Positions 41,778 through 51,028 of a stretch of 64,000 bases of DNA are shown here, piece by piece (within the stretch, counting starts at the first letter, position 1; each line of letters opens with the position of its first letter). The notes under the pieces are model-generated. The model saw only the letters and a list, made by a program, of their open reading frames with translations. It was not told where the DNA came from and did not search any database. Source of the DNA: Mesorhizobium sp. CU3 (GTDB lineage Bacteria > Pseudomonadota > Alphaproteobacteria > Rhizobiales > Rhizobiaceae); NCBI RefSeq assembly GCF_006442965.1, contig NZ_VFWX01000022.1:60905-124904 (forward strand), written 5' to 3'. The translations under genes were made by a program, and so were the position numbers.

Positions 41778-42575
41778 ATGAAGATCATCCAGGTCACGGA
41801 CGTCCATCTCGGCCGTCGCGGCGTCTTGCGTTACGGCGCCGATCTGCATGAGCGGCTCGATCGCTGCATCGACCATATCAATGCCCGGCACGGCGATGCG
41901 GCGCTGTGCATCTTCACCGGCGACCTTACCGATGCCGGCGACCCCGAAGCCTATGCCGACCTCAAGGCGGCGTTGAGCCGGCTTACCGTGCCGTATCGCC
42001 TTTTGCCCGGCAATCACGACCTGCGCGCCAATCTTATCGCCGCCTTCCCGGATAACGGATCGGACGGCAACGGCTTCGTGCAATCGGTCTTCGATGCGCC
42101 GGAGGGGCGGCTGGTCTTCCTCGACAGCCTGGCCGAAGGCCGCGTCACCGGCGAATTGTCGGACGACCGGCTCGCCTGGCTCGATGCGCGGCTCGGCGAG
42201 GCGGCGGGCAGGGGCGCCTATATCTTCCTGCATCACCCGCCGGTCGAGCTCGGGCTGACGTTGCTCGACCCGCTCGGCCTCGAACAGCCGCATCGGCTGC
42301 TCGATGTGCTGACCCGCCACGGCAATGTCCGCTACATCTTTTTCGGCCATGTGCATCGCGACATCGCCGGCACGGTCGCCGGCATTCCGTTCTCGGTGCA
42401 GCGCGGGCTGCATGCCCGCTTCATGCTCGACCTGGTCGGCGACGAAATGGTCGAGCAGGCGCCGCCCGCCTATTCGATCATCCTGATCGACGGCGCCCGC
42501 GTCGTCATCCATAGCTGCGATTTCCTCGAGCAATGGCCGCTGTGGTCGCCGGCAACCGGCCAGCGCGTGCGGTAA
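41778..42575 (+). CDS. Metallophosphoesterase, phosphodiesterase family (GpdQ/CpdA-like)
   Basis: A 265-residue metallophosphoesterase of the class III cyclic-nucleotide/glycerophosphodiester phosphodiesterase group. Five metal motifs are present in order: DVHLG, FTGDLTDAG, LLPGNHDL, FLHHPPVE and FFGHVHRD. Such enzymes hydrolyse glycerophosphodiesters or cyclic nucleotides. Being the fifth gene after ugpBAEC, it plausibly releases G3P from glycerophosphodiesters brought in by Ugp, a role filled by the unrelated UgpQ in E. coli. A TTG upstream of the ATG is a weaker alternative start. Confidence 0.88.
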   Translation: MKIIQVTDVHLGRRGVLRYGADLHERLDRCIDHINARHGDAALCIFTGDLTDAGDPEAYADLKAALSRLTVPYRLLPGNHDLRANLIAAFPDNGSDGNGFVQSVFDAPEGRLVFLDSLAEGRVTGELSDDRLAWLDARLGEAAGRGAYIFLHHPPVELGLTLLDPLGLEQPHRLLDVLTRHGNVRYIFFGHVHRDIAGTVAGIPFSVQRGLHARFMLDLVGDEMVEQAPPAYSIILIDGARVVIHSCDFLEQWPLWSPATGQRVR

Positions 42576-42596
42576 GGCCGGGCTCAGACTCGACCT

Positions 42597-43679
42597 TCAG
42601 GCGAACACATGCGCCTTGCCGGAGACGGTAAGGCGTACGATCTCGCCGACGGCCGGCGCGTCGACGCCGGTCTTGCGCAGGATGAGCGGCGTCGAGCCGA
42701 TCGCGGCGGCATCCGGCGGGTCGGGGTTGTTGAGCAGCCGCACCGCGATCGTGCAGACAGAGCCCGCGAATTCCGCCTCGGTCACCTCGCCGAACATGGT
42801 GTCCGGCGTGCCCGACATGCCCTCGCGCGAGGTCCGTTTGACGACGACCTGCTCGGGCCTCAGCATGATGCGAGCGACATCTCGGCGCTCCTTGGTGTCG
42901 ACGGCGATGCGGCCGAGCGGGGTGACGGCAAAGCCGCCGGCGATTTTCGCCGGAAGGATGATGGCGTCGCCGAGGAATTCGGCGACCATCCTGTCCCTGG
43001 GCTGGAAATAGAGCTCGCGCGGCGTGCCGACCTGCGAGAACAGTCCGTCGCGCATCACCGCCACCTGGCTGGCGAAGGACAGCGCCTCGGCCTGATCGTG
43101 GGTGACCAGGATAGTGGTGATGCCGGCTTCTTCCAGAAGCTCCGCCACGGCCTTGCGCATCGAGGCGCGCAGGCCGGTGTCGAGCGCCGAGAACGGCTCG
43201 TCGAGCAGCATCAGCCTCGGCTTCATCGCCATGGCGCGGGCAAGCGCTACACGCTGCTGCTGGCCGCCGGAGAGCTCGTGCGGCCGGCGTTTCAGGACGG
43301 CCTTGTCAAGCCCGACGATATAGGCGAGCTCGACGATGCGCTCGTGGCGCTTGTCCTCGCCTCTCGCCATGCCGAAACCGATATTGTCGGCGATGCTGAG
43401 ATGGGGGAACAAGGCGCCGTCCTGCGCCACGACGCCGATGCCGCGGCGATGCGCAGGCACCGCGGCATGGCCGTTGGCCAGCACCTTGCCGTCGAGCGCG
43501 ATGCGGCCGCTGTCGGGCGCCTCGAAGCCGGCGATCAGCCTCAGCAAAGTGGTCTTGCCGCATCCGGACGGACCAACGATCGCTGTGCGGCTGCCGCTTT
43601 CGACCTTCAGGTCGACGCCGCCGAGCGCCGTCACCGGGCCGTATTTTTTCGACACGCCGCTGAGTTCGAGGAAGCTCAT
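42597..43679 (-). CDS. fbpC: Fe(III)-type ABC transporter ATPase
   Basis: A 360-residue ABC ATPase. Walker A is GPSGCGKTTLLRLI, the Q-loop is GVVAQDGALFPHLSI, the signature is LSGGQQQRVALARAM, Walker B is LMLLDEPFSALD and the switch is ILVTHDQAEAL. The C-terminal TOBE-like part is of the FbpC/PotA kind. The whole operon resembles ferric (FbpABC) import, though other ions or polyamines remain possible. It overlaps the permease gene by four bases. Confidence 0.88.
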   Translation of the reverse strand: MSFLELSGVSKKYGPVTALGGVDLKVESGSRTAIVGPSGCGKTTLLRLIAGFEAPDSGRIALDGKVLANGHAAVPAHRRGIGVVAQDGALFPHLSIADNIGFGMARGEDKRHERIVELAYIVGLDKAVLKRRPHELSGGQQQRVALARAMAMKPRLMLLDEPFSALDTGLRASMRKAVAELLEEAGITTILVTHDQAEALSFASQVAVMRDGLFSQVGTPRELYFQPRDRMVAEFLGDAIILPAKIAGGFAVTPLGRIAVDTKERRDVARIMLRPEQVVVKRTSREGMSGTPDTMFGEVTEAEFAGSVCTIAVRLLNNPDPPDAAAIGSTPLILRKTGVDAPAVGEIVRLTVSGKAHVFA

Positions 43680-45247
43680 CGTCCGGCCATCCGTTTCGAC
43701 TGGACATAGAGCAGCCAGGTCATCGGCAACGACATCGCCACCATGATCAGGGCGTAGGGGGCGGCGGAGGCGTAGTCGATCTCGCCGCTATAGGACCAGA
43801 AGGCCATGGCCAGCGTGCGCGTGCCGTTGGGCGCCAGCATCTGGGTGGCGGTGAGCTCGTTGGTGATGCCAAGCGCGACCATCGCCATGCCGGCAGCCGC
43901 CCCTGGCGCCGAGAGCCGGATGGTCGTCGACCACAGCGCCTTCATCGGCGGCCGGCCGAGGCTGGAAGCGGCGCGTTCCAGCTCCACCGGCGCCTGTGCG
44001 ATCGAGGCGCGCAGGCTGACCAGCGCGCGCGGCAAAAACATCAGCGCGTAGCCGAACAGGATGGTGAACAGCGTCTGGTAGAGCGGCAGCGCCACCCGCA
44101 CCGTGATGGTGACCAGCGCAAGCGCAATGACCACGCCCGGCAGCGCGCCGACGATATAATTGCAGCCCTCCAACAGGCGCTGCAGGCGACCCGGCGCGCG
44201 GATGGAGATCCAGGCCATCGGCATGGCGGCGATCGTGGCCAACAGCGCGCCGGCAATGGCGAGGAACAGCGTCTGGCCGAGCGCCAGGCTGATCTCGTCC
44301 CAGCGCCAGACATCGGCGCCGCCGGCTAAGAGCCAGCGGCTGACGGTGATGAAAGGCACGCCGAGCGAAAGCAGCGCGACGCCGGCGGGCAAAAGCAGAC
44401 AGGGCAAGTTGGCGCGGCCGAGCCGGGCCCGCTGCTGCTTGCGCGCCGCGCCCGCGCCGACGCGCGCATAGCGCTCCTCGCCGCGCAGGATCACCTCGAA
44501 GGCGAGCAGCACGAAGCAGCAAGCGACCAGCACGGCGGCGAGCATGTTCGCTGCCGGTCCGTTGAAGGTCGACTGGAACTGGTCGACGATCGCTGTGGTG
44601 AAGGTGTCGAAGCGGATGAAGACATAGAGGCCGTATTCGGCCAGCAGATGCAGGCCGACCAGCAGGGCGCCGCCGCATATGGCAAGCCTGAGCTGCGGCA
44701 ACACGACGCGCGCGAAGACGCGCCACGGGCCAAGGCCGAGGGCCGCCGCCGCATCCTCGAGCGCGGGATCGAGCCTGCGCAGCGCCGCCGAGATCGGCAG
44801 ATAGAGGAAGGGGAAATAGGCGATCACGGAGACCAGCACGCCGGCCCAGAGCCCGTGCAGGCCGGGCACCAGGCTGATCCAGGCATAGGAGTGCACGAAA
44901 GCGGGGATGGCTAAAGGCGCGACGCAAAGCCAGGCCCAGAGACGGGCGCCGGGCAGGTCGCTGCGCTCGGTGAGCCAGGCCAGCGCCACCGACAGCACAA
45001 TGGCGACCGGGACGGCGACGGCGACGAGCAGGATCGTGTTGACCAAGAGATCGCCGACGCGCTGACGAAAGATCAGTGCCACCACCGTATCCCAGCCGGT
45101 CTGGATTGCGACCCAGACGATGAAGCCGAGCGGCAACAGCGCGATCAGCGAAATGAGCGCGGCGGCAAGCATTATCCACGACGCGGACCGCCGCTTCTTC
45201 ATCCGGGCAGCCGGCCTGGAGGGGGTGATGTCGATCGCCGACTGCAT
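43676..45247 (-). CDS. fbpB: Fe(III)-type ABC transporter permease (fused two-domain)
   Basis: A 523-residue permease made of two six-helix halves, as in FbpB/SfuB. The EAA loops are DPALEDAAAALGLGPWRVFARVVLPQLR in the first half and VELERAASSLGRPPMKALWSTTIRLSAP in the second. The start ATG 45247 lies after the terminator-like hairpin at 45353-45390, so the longer upstream frame (GTG 45367) is unlikely. An internal ATG (45202) is another option. It overlaps fbpC at the 3' end. Confidence 0.86.
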   Translation of the reverse strand: MQSAIDITPSRPAARMKKRRSASWIMLAAALISLIALLPLGFIVWVAIQTGWDTVVALIFRQRVGDLLVNTILLVAVAVPVAIVLSVALAWLTERSDLPGARLWAWLCVAPLAIPAFVHSYAWISLVPGLHGLWAGVLVSVIAYFPFLYLPISAALRRLDPALEDAAAALGLGPWRVFARVVLPQLRLAICGGALLVGLHLLAEYGLYVFIRFDTFTTAIVDQFQSTFNGPAANMLAAVLVACCFVLLAFEVILRGEERYARVGAGAARKQQRARLGRANLPCLLLPAGVALLSLGVPFITVSRWLLAGGADVWRWDEISLALGQTLFLAIAGALLATIAAMPMAWISIRAPGRLQRLLEGCNYIVGALPGVVIALALVTITVRVALPLYQTLFTILFGYALMFLPRALVSLRASIAQAPVELERAASSLGRPPMKALWSTTIRLSAPGAAAGMAMVALGITNELTATQMLAPNGTRTLAMAFWSYSGEIDYASAAPYALIMVAMSLPMTWLLYVQSKRMAGR

Positions 45248-45352
45248 CAGGCAGGCCAATGGCTCGCCGCCGTCTGCCGGCGGCAGCGGTCCGATGCGTC
45301 GCGAATGCGGCGGGAAGCGCGGCCGATCGTCATCGACGAGGCGGTCTCCAAA

Positions 45353-45390
45353 CAAAAAGGCTCCCACGGAAAGCAGATTCCCGCGGGAGC
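45353..45390 (-). terminator. Intrinsic terminator between the binding-protein and permease genes
   Basis: Leftward, the GCTCCC/GGGAGC arms (45390-45360, with inner pairs extending the stem) are followed by CCTTTTTG (45359-45352). It lies between the binding-protein gene ending at 45423 and the permease. Partial read-through would give more binding protein than permease. Confidence 0.72.
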
Positions 45391-45422
45391 ACGGTCGTTT
45401 GCCCTTTTAGGACCAACGTGGA

Positions 45423-46427
45423 CTAAAGCAAGCCGGCTTGCGTCATCAGGTCGATGACCTTCTTGGAATTCAGCGTCGCCGGGTCGACTTTCGGCGCCTG
45501 CAGATCGGCCAGCGGCACCAGCTTCGGGTTGGATTCGGCGCCCTTGCCGATGGCGTATTCATAGGACGTGCCGGTCTTCAGCACCTCTTGGCCGCCCTTC
45601 CCGGTCACCCACTTCAGGAAGGCCTGGGCTTCCTTCGGATGCTTGCTGGAGGCCAGCACACCGCCGCCGGAGACCGACACGAAGGCGCCCGGGTCCTGGT
45701 TCTTGAAGTAGTGCAGGGCCACGTTCTTGCTGTTCTCGCCGGTCTTGGCCTGATCGCCGAACCAGTAATAGTGGTAGATGACGCCGCCATCGATCTCGCC
45801 GGCATTGACGGCCTTCATCACCGTGCCGTTGCCTTTATAGGCAGTGAAATTCTGCTTCATCGCCTTCAGCCAGTCGGCGGTCGCGGCTTCGCCCTTGATC
45901 TGAAGCAGGGCGCTGACGATGGCCTGGAAGTCGGCGCCCGAGGGCGATGCCGCCCAGCGGCCCTTCCAGCTCGGATCAGCGAGGTCGAGCAGCGATTTGG
46001 GCAGCTGGTCTTCCTTCAGCTTCGTCGTGTTGTAGGCAAAGACGGTGCTGCGGGCGGCGACGCCGACCCATTTGCCGCTCGACGGCTGATATTCTTGCGG
46101 CACCTGGGCCAGCGTCTCGGCATCGACCGGCGCGAACAGGCCGGCAGCCTCGACCAGCGCCATGGCCGGCGAGTTCTCGGTCAGGAACACATCGGCCGGC
46201 GAAGCCGCGCCCTCGGCGACGATCTGGTTGGAGAAATCGCTGTCGCCGCCGTTGCGCAGCGTCACCTTGATGCCGGTTTCCTTGGTGAAGCCCTTGGCCC
46301 ATTCCTTGGCAAGGCTCTCATGCTGGGCGTTGTAGACGATGATGCCGGCGTCCTCGGCCATGGCCGGACCGGTAACCAGACCGAACGCCAATGCGGCGCC
46401 GGCGAGCGTGGAAAGGGCAGATTTCAT
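45423..46427 (-). CDS. fbpA: Fe(III)-type ABC transporter substrate-binding protein
   Basis: A 334-residue periplasmic protein. The signal peptide ends at PAMAED (residues 1-24), followed by the ferric-binding family pattern GIIVYNAQHESLAKEWAKGFTKETGIKVTLRNGGDSDFSNQI and, further on, YHYYWFGDQ with the paired tyrosines typical of FbpA iron coordination. The start ATG 46427 has GAGGAC upstream. It is divergent from the sigma-factor gene. Iron is inferred from family likeness. Confidence 0.87.
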   Translation of the reverse strand: MKSALSTLAGAALAFGLVTGPAMAEDAGIIVYNAQHESLAKEWAKGFTKETGIKVTLRNGGDSDFSNQIVAEGAASPADVFLTENSPAMALVEAAGLFAPVDAETLAQVPQEYQPSSGKWVGVAARSTVFAYNTTKLKEDQLPKSLLDLADPSWKGRWAASPSGADFQAIVSALLQIKGEAATADWLKAMKQNFTAYKGNGTVMKAVNAGEIDGGVIYHYYWFGDQAKTGENSKNVALHYFKNQDPGAFVSVSGGGVLASSKHPKEAQAFLKWVTGKGGQEVLKTGTSYEYAIGKGAESNPKLVPLADLQAPKVDPATLNSKKVIDLMTQAGLL

Positions 46428-46589
46428 AGGTGTCGTCCTCGATTTCAAAAACAGGGATTCAGGCACGGCCCGACCTACCAATACCTGATCGTCTTAGTCA
46501 ACATTGTGACCCTGCTTCAATCGGCCGCCACGCCTGCAAACTTTCGTGACTTTGCGGCAATTTGGCTTGGACATTATTTCGCCGGCCAC

Positions 46590-46615
46590 GTAACAAACCG
46601 GGGCCGAGACGCGAA
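46590..46615 (+). promoter_or_regulatory. Candidate SigF-type ECF promoter (GTAACA-N16-CGAA)
   Basis: GTAACA at 46590-46595 and CGAA at 46612-46615 have exactly 16 bases between them, matching the GTAACC-N16-CGAA sigma-F promoter known in Caulobacter except for the sixth base. It lies 18 bases ahead of the GTG start of the sigma gene, as expected for autoregulation. Binding has not been tested. Confidence 0.7.
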
Positions 46616-46633
46616 CATCGGGGGTAAACTCTT

Positions 46634-47170
46634 GTGACCGGCAAGGACGAGGCAGAACTCTCCGGGCTGCTCAAGGCCGCGATCGCGGGAGACGAGAAGG
46701 CGTATGCAGATTTTCTGCACCGGATAGCCGCCCTCATTCGCGGCTTCGTTCGGCGCAAGATCGTTCAGGGCGGGGTCGACCCCGAGGATGTCGTGCAGGA
46801 AACCTTGCTGGCCATTCATGTCAAACGCCACACCTGGCGGCAGGACGCGCCGGTGCTGCCGTGGGTCTATGCGATCGCCCGCTTCAAGCTGATCGACGCC
46901 TTCCGCCGGCGCGGGCGGCGCATCGAGGTGGAGATCGACGAGATCGCCGAGACCTTCGCCGAGCCGGAAACAGAGACCGTCAGCGAGCGCGACATCAATC
47001 GGGCGCTCGACGGGCTGCCGCCGGCGCAGCGCTCCGTCGTTTCCTCGATTTCGGTCGACGGCCATTCGATCGGCGAGACAGCTTCGAAGCTCGGCATCAG
47101 CGAGACGGCAGTGCGGGTGTCGCTGCATCGCGGGTTGACCGCGATCGCCAAGCGATTTGGGCGACAGTGA
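46634..47170 (+). CDS. sigF: ECF-family sigma factor (SigF-like)
   Basis: A 178-residue ECF sigma factor. Region 2 includes DPEDVVQETLLAIHVKRHTWR and YAIARFKLIDAFRRR (core and -10 binding); region 4 includes LPPAQRSVVSSISVDGHSIGETASKLGISETAVRVSLHRGL (-35 binding). Its partner gene encodes an NrsF-type anti-sigma protein. This pairing is the Caulobacter SigF/NrsF stress system, which responds to metal and oxidant stress. The GTG start is supported by region 2 spacing and by the promoter just upstream. Confidence 0.9.
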   Translation: MTGKDEAELSGLLKAAIAGDEKAYADFLHRIAALIRGFVRRKIVQGGVDPEDVVQETLLAIHVKRHTWRQDAPVLPWVYAIARFKLIDAFRRRGRRIEVEIDEIAETFAEPETETVSERDINRALDGLPPAQRSVVSSISVDGHSIGETASKLGISETAVRVSLHRGLTAIAKRFGRQ

Positions 47171-47171
47171 C

Positions 47172-47810
47172 ATGAAGACAGAGGATCTCATAAAGGCGCT
47201 GGACGCCGATGCTCGCGACAAGGCGATGCCGCTCGGCAAGGCCTGGTGGCTGGCCTTCGGCGTGGCCGTCGCGATCGCGGCGGTGGTCTTCTTCGCCACC
47301 ATCGGACCGCGGCCCGACATCATGCCGGCCATGCACACGATGCGATTCATGTCGAAATTCGTCTTCACGCTGGTGCTTGCCGCCAGCGCCTTCGCGCTGA
47401 TCCGCGCCCTGTCGATGCCGGGCGCCACAACCAGGCGGGCGATGGCCTGGATGGTCGCGGCGCCTGTGCTGGTCGTGATCGCCGTGGTGCTGGAGCTCTT
47501 CGTCGTGCCTCAAGCCGACTGGGGCACGCGGATGGTCGGTTCCAATATGATGATCTGCATGAGCTTTATCCCGCTGATCGGTATCGGGCCGCTGGCGATT
47601 TTCCTCGGCATGCTGCGCTACGGCGCGCCGACGCGGCCGGTGCTGGCGGGTGCGGTCGCCGGCCTGCTTGCGGGCGGGCTTGCGGCAACCTTCTACGCCG
47701 CGCACTGCTTCGACGATTCGCCGCTTTTCGTCGCCACCTGGTACACGATCGCAATCGCCTTCCTCGCCTTGCTCGGCGCCATAGGCGGGCGGCTTTTCGT
47801 GCGCTGGTAG
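47172..47810 (+). CDS. nrsF: NrsF-type anti-sigma factor (DUF1109)
   Basis: A 212-residue polytopic protein of the DUF1109 family with about six membrane helices. The N-terminal cytoplasmic part is KTEDLIKALDADAR, and cysteines in MICMSFIPL and AAHCFDDSP sit near membrane ends as in Caulobacter NrsF, where conserved cysteines take part in sensing. It binds and inhibits the sigma factor. The start is ATG 47172, one base after the sigma stop (a TTG further up is rejected), so the two are co-transcribed. Confidence 0.88.
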   Translation: MKTEDLIKALDADARDKAMPLGKAWWLAFGVAVAIAAVVFFATIGPRPDIMPAMHTMRFMSKFVFTLVLAASAFALIRALSMPGATTRRAMAWMVAAPVLVVIAVVLELFVVPQADWGTRMVGSNMMICMSFIPLIGIGPLAIFLGMLRYGAPTRPVLAGAVAGLLAGGLAATFYAAHCFDDSPLFVATWYTIAIAFLALLGAIGGRLFVRW

Positions 47811-47846
47811 CCGCAGCAGCGATTTCGAAACAGTCCTTTAATCATG

Positions 47847-47864
47847 CCGGCAATTGTTTGCCGG
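47847..47864 (+). terminator. Possible hairpin after nrsF
   Basis: CCGGCAA (47847-47853) is exactly inverted by TTGCCGG (47858-47864) with a four-base loop and a TTGG tail. The U run is minimal, so termination is uncertain. It lies between nrsF and the diguanylate cyclase. Confidence 0.35.
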
Positions 47865-47961
47865 TTGGCGGAGCGATCGCGCCCGCCTACGCAACCTTTC
47901 TTTAAAATCGATCCGCCAGGGTTGTGCCGCGTGCAGTTGCGCATTGGGGTGGTATCGCATT

Positions 47962-49923
47962 GTGGCGTGGTTGAACGGGAAAGGGCTTCGTGTCGACAGG
48001 CACGCCGCGTTGGGCTTTACGGCGTTCGGCGTGGCCGCTACCGCCGTGGCGGTCCTGTCGCCGCGCCTGGAACTCGGCGCGGATGCGCTGAAGCTCCTGC
48101 TGCAGATCTGCGTCGCCATTACCGCCGCCACCTTGTTCCTATCGGCGCTGTTCATCCACCGCATCATCGATGATCGCCGCCAGATCGCCGAGAGCGAACA
48201 GCGCTTCCGTCGCGCCATGGAGGATTCGGCTATCGGCGTCGTGATCGTTGGTCTCGATGGCCGTATCCAGCAAACCAACGCCGCTTTTGCCGCGATGCTG
48301 GGCTACAGCCGTGCTGAGATCGAGGCGCTGACCTTTCCGCAGATCACGCATCCGGACGATCTGCCGATCGGCCGCGAGACGATGCTGGGTGTGAAGGAAG
48401 GCAGGGTCAGTTCCTACCATTTCGAAAAGCGCTATCTGAGGAAGGACGGAACGCCGGTCTGGGCGCAGCTCGCGGGCTCGGTCATTCGCGATGAAGACAC
48501 CGGCAAGCCGCTCTATCTGGTGTCGCAGATCGAGGACATCGACGCGCGCAAGCTGGCCGAGGCGCGCATCGCCGAGGCGGAGACGCGCTGGAACTTCGCG
48601 CTCACCAGCACCGGACAAGGTGTGTGGAGCCTCGATATGCGCAAGGGCGGCACCACCTATTCCGAGACCTGGGTGAGGATGCTGGGTTATGCCGATGGCG
48701 AACTCGACGGCGATCCCGACCGTTGGCTGACCATGATCCATCCGGACGACCGCGAGCGCGTCGCCGAAGCGGACAGGGCGCATCTTGCCGGGGAGACGCC
48801 CTTCTTCGAGGCCGAATTCCGCATGCGGCACAAGGACGGCCGCTGGATCTGGATCCTCGACCGCGGCAAGACGATCGAGCGCGACGCCGAGGGCCGGCTG
48901 ATAAGGGCGATCGGCAGCCTGACCGACATTACCGAACGCAAGGAAGCCGAGGCGCGGCTGATGGTGTCGGCAGCGATGCTGGCCGACGAGAAGGAGCGGC
49001 TCAGGGTCACGCTGCAATCGATCGGCGACGCGGTGATCTGCACCGATGCCGCAAATCGCATCACCTTCATGAACCCGGTCGCCGAAAAGCTGACCGGCAT
49101 TGCCGTCGGCGAGGCGCTCGGCAAGGTGCTCGGCCATGTCTATTGGGCGGTCGATGAGGAGACCGGGCAGCGGATCGGCCTGACGCGCCCCTCCGCGAGC
49201 GAGCGGCCGCATTGCGACCAGAACACGCGGGCCGTTCTGGTGCGGCGCGACGACACGCGCTGCAGCATCCGCCAGGTGGTGTCGCCGATCATGAACGACC
49301 GCAACGAATTCTGCGGTCTGGTCATCGTCTTCCAGGATTTCACCGACGCGCGCGCCCTGCAGCGGCAACTGGCTTACGCCGCGGCGCATGACGCGCTGAC
49401 CGGGCTTGCCAACCGTTCGAGCTTCATCCGCACCATGGAGGATCTGGTCGACCAATGCCGGCTCAACGGCGGCGAGCACCAGTTCATGTTCGTCGACCTC
49501 GACCATTTCAAGGCGGTCAACGATACCGGCGGCCATGCCGCGGGCGATGCTCTCTTGAAGCTCGTGGCCGATGCCATCCGCAACGTGCTGGGGTCGGAAG
49601 ATATCGTCGCGCGGCTCGGCGGCGACGAGTTCGCCGTCATCCTGAAGTCGGGCGCTGCGGCGCGCGCGCCGGTCGCGGCGCGCTCGATCATCGATGCCAT
49701 CCGCAATTTGAACTTCAACTGGGAAGGCCGCCCGCATTCGATCGGCGCCAGCATCGGGCTTGCGCCGATCCGCGCCGGGCGCGGCGAGGTCGACGAGATC
49801 ATCGCCCGCGCCGACGCCGCCTGCTATGCCGCCAAGGCCGCCGGCCGCGGCTGCGTTTCGGCGGCGCCGGACGAATATATCAAGGACGAGACGACGCCGG
49901 CGCCGCTTGCCGCGGCGTCCTGA
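47962..49923 (+). CDS. Diguanylate cyclase with PAS sensor domains
   Basis: A 653-residue signalling protein. Two membrane helices lie at about residues 16-33 and 43-66, followed by PAS domains at roughly 76-200, 201-330 and 335-460 (PAS/PAC tails LVSQIEDIDARK and AIGSLTDITERKEAE). A GGDEF domain (about 470-630) has the intact catalytic RLGGDEFAVIL and DLDHFKAVND. No RxxD inhibitory site is seen five residues before GGDEF, and there is no EAL domain. The product is cyclic di-GMP. The GTG at 47962 is chosen; a TTG at 47854 is an alternative. Confidence 0.87.
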   Translation: MAWLNGKGLRVDRHAALGFTAFGVAATAVAVLSPRLELGADALKLLLQICVAITAATLFLSALFIHRIIDDRRQIAESEQRFRRAMEDSAIGVVIVGLDGRIQQTNAAFAAMLGYSRAEIEALTFPQITHPDDLPIGRETMLGVKEGRVSSYHFEKRYLRKDGTPVWAQLAGSVIRDEDTGKPLYLVSQIEDIDARKLAEARIAEAETRWNFALTSTGQGVWSLDMRKGGTTYSETWVRMLGYADGELDGDPDRWLTMIHPDDRERVAEADRAHLAGETPFFEAEFRMRHKDGRWIWILDRGKTIERDAEGRLIRAIGSLTDITERKEAEARLMVSAAMLADEKERLRVTLQSIGDAVICTDAANRITFMNPVAEKLTGIAVGEALGKVLGHVYWAVDEETGQRIGLTRPSASERPHCDQNTRAVLVRRDDTRCSIRQVVSPIMNDRNEFCGLVIVFQDFTDARALQRQLAYAAAHDALTGLANRSSFIRTMEDLVDQCRLNGGEHQFMFVDLDHFKAVNDTGGHAAGDALLKLVADAIRNVLGSEDIVARLGGDEFAVILKSGAAARAPVAARSIIDAIRNLNFNWEGRPHSIGASIGLAPIRAGRGEVDEIIARADAACYAAKAAGRGCVSAAPDEYIKDETTPAPLAAAS

Positions 49924-49953
49924 CGTCAGCCGAATACGAGCGTCTAGCCCGCT

Positions 49954-50832
<879 letters not shown>

Positions 50833-50896
50833 TACCCCGATCCCGTCTGGAGCATTGCGGCTTCCGCGAAGCCCGCAAACGCTCTTTTTGTTTCCC

Positions 50897-50926
50897 GCAA
50901 TTCCGGATGCAAACCGCCGGAACTGC
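50897..50926. repeat. Intergenic palindromic repeat, family A (degenerate copy 5)
   Basis: GCAATTCC at 50897-50904 is inverted by GGAACTGC at 50919-50926, with the short middle GGATGCAAACCGCC; the usual CACTTTTCCT part is missing. It is a decayed copy ahead of the 3-hydroxybutyryl-CoA dehydrogenase gene. Confidence 0.6.
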
Positions 50927-50963
50927 TGCAAGCCTTGCTGGCCTGCTTTTTGTGCAGTGCAAA

Positions 50964-50999
50964 CTAAAAGGGCGGGGCGACTTCGTCTACCCCACCCTT
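50964..50999 (-). terminator. Intrinsic terminator after etfA
   Basis: Leftward, AAGGGTGGGG and CCCCGCCCTT arms (50999-50990 and 50977-50968, one G-U pair) enclose a 12-base loop and are followed by TTAG. It sits between etfA and the 3-hydroxybutyryl-CoA dehydrogenase gene. Confidence 0.72.
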
Positions 51000-51028
51000 C
51001 ACAATTTAGTACGTCCAGGCTGGAAGCG

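Noticed and set aside
45248..45367. Upstream extension of the iron permease from GTG 45367
   Set aside because: The GTG lies inside the arm of an intrinsic terminator, and the first 40 residues show no membrane or signal character, so ATG 45247 is preferred.
46428..46560. An iron-regulated (Irr, RirA or Fur) operator upstream of the iron-binding protein gene
   Set aside because: I looked for the ICE-type and IRO-type consensus and saw only partial matches with no palindrome of adequate quality.
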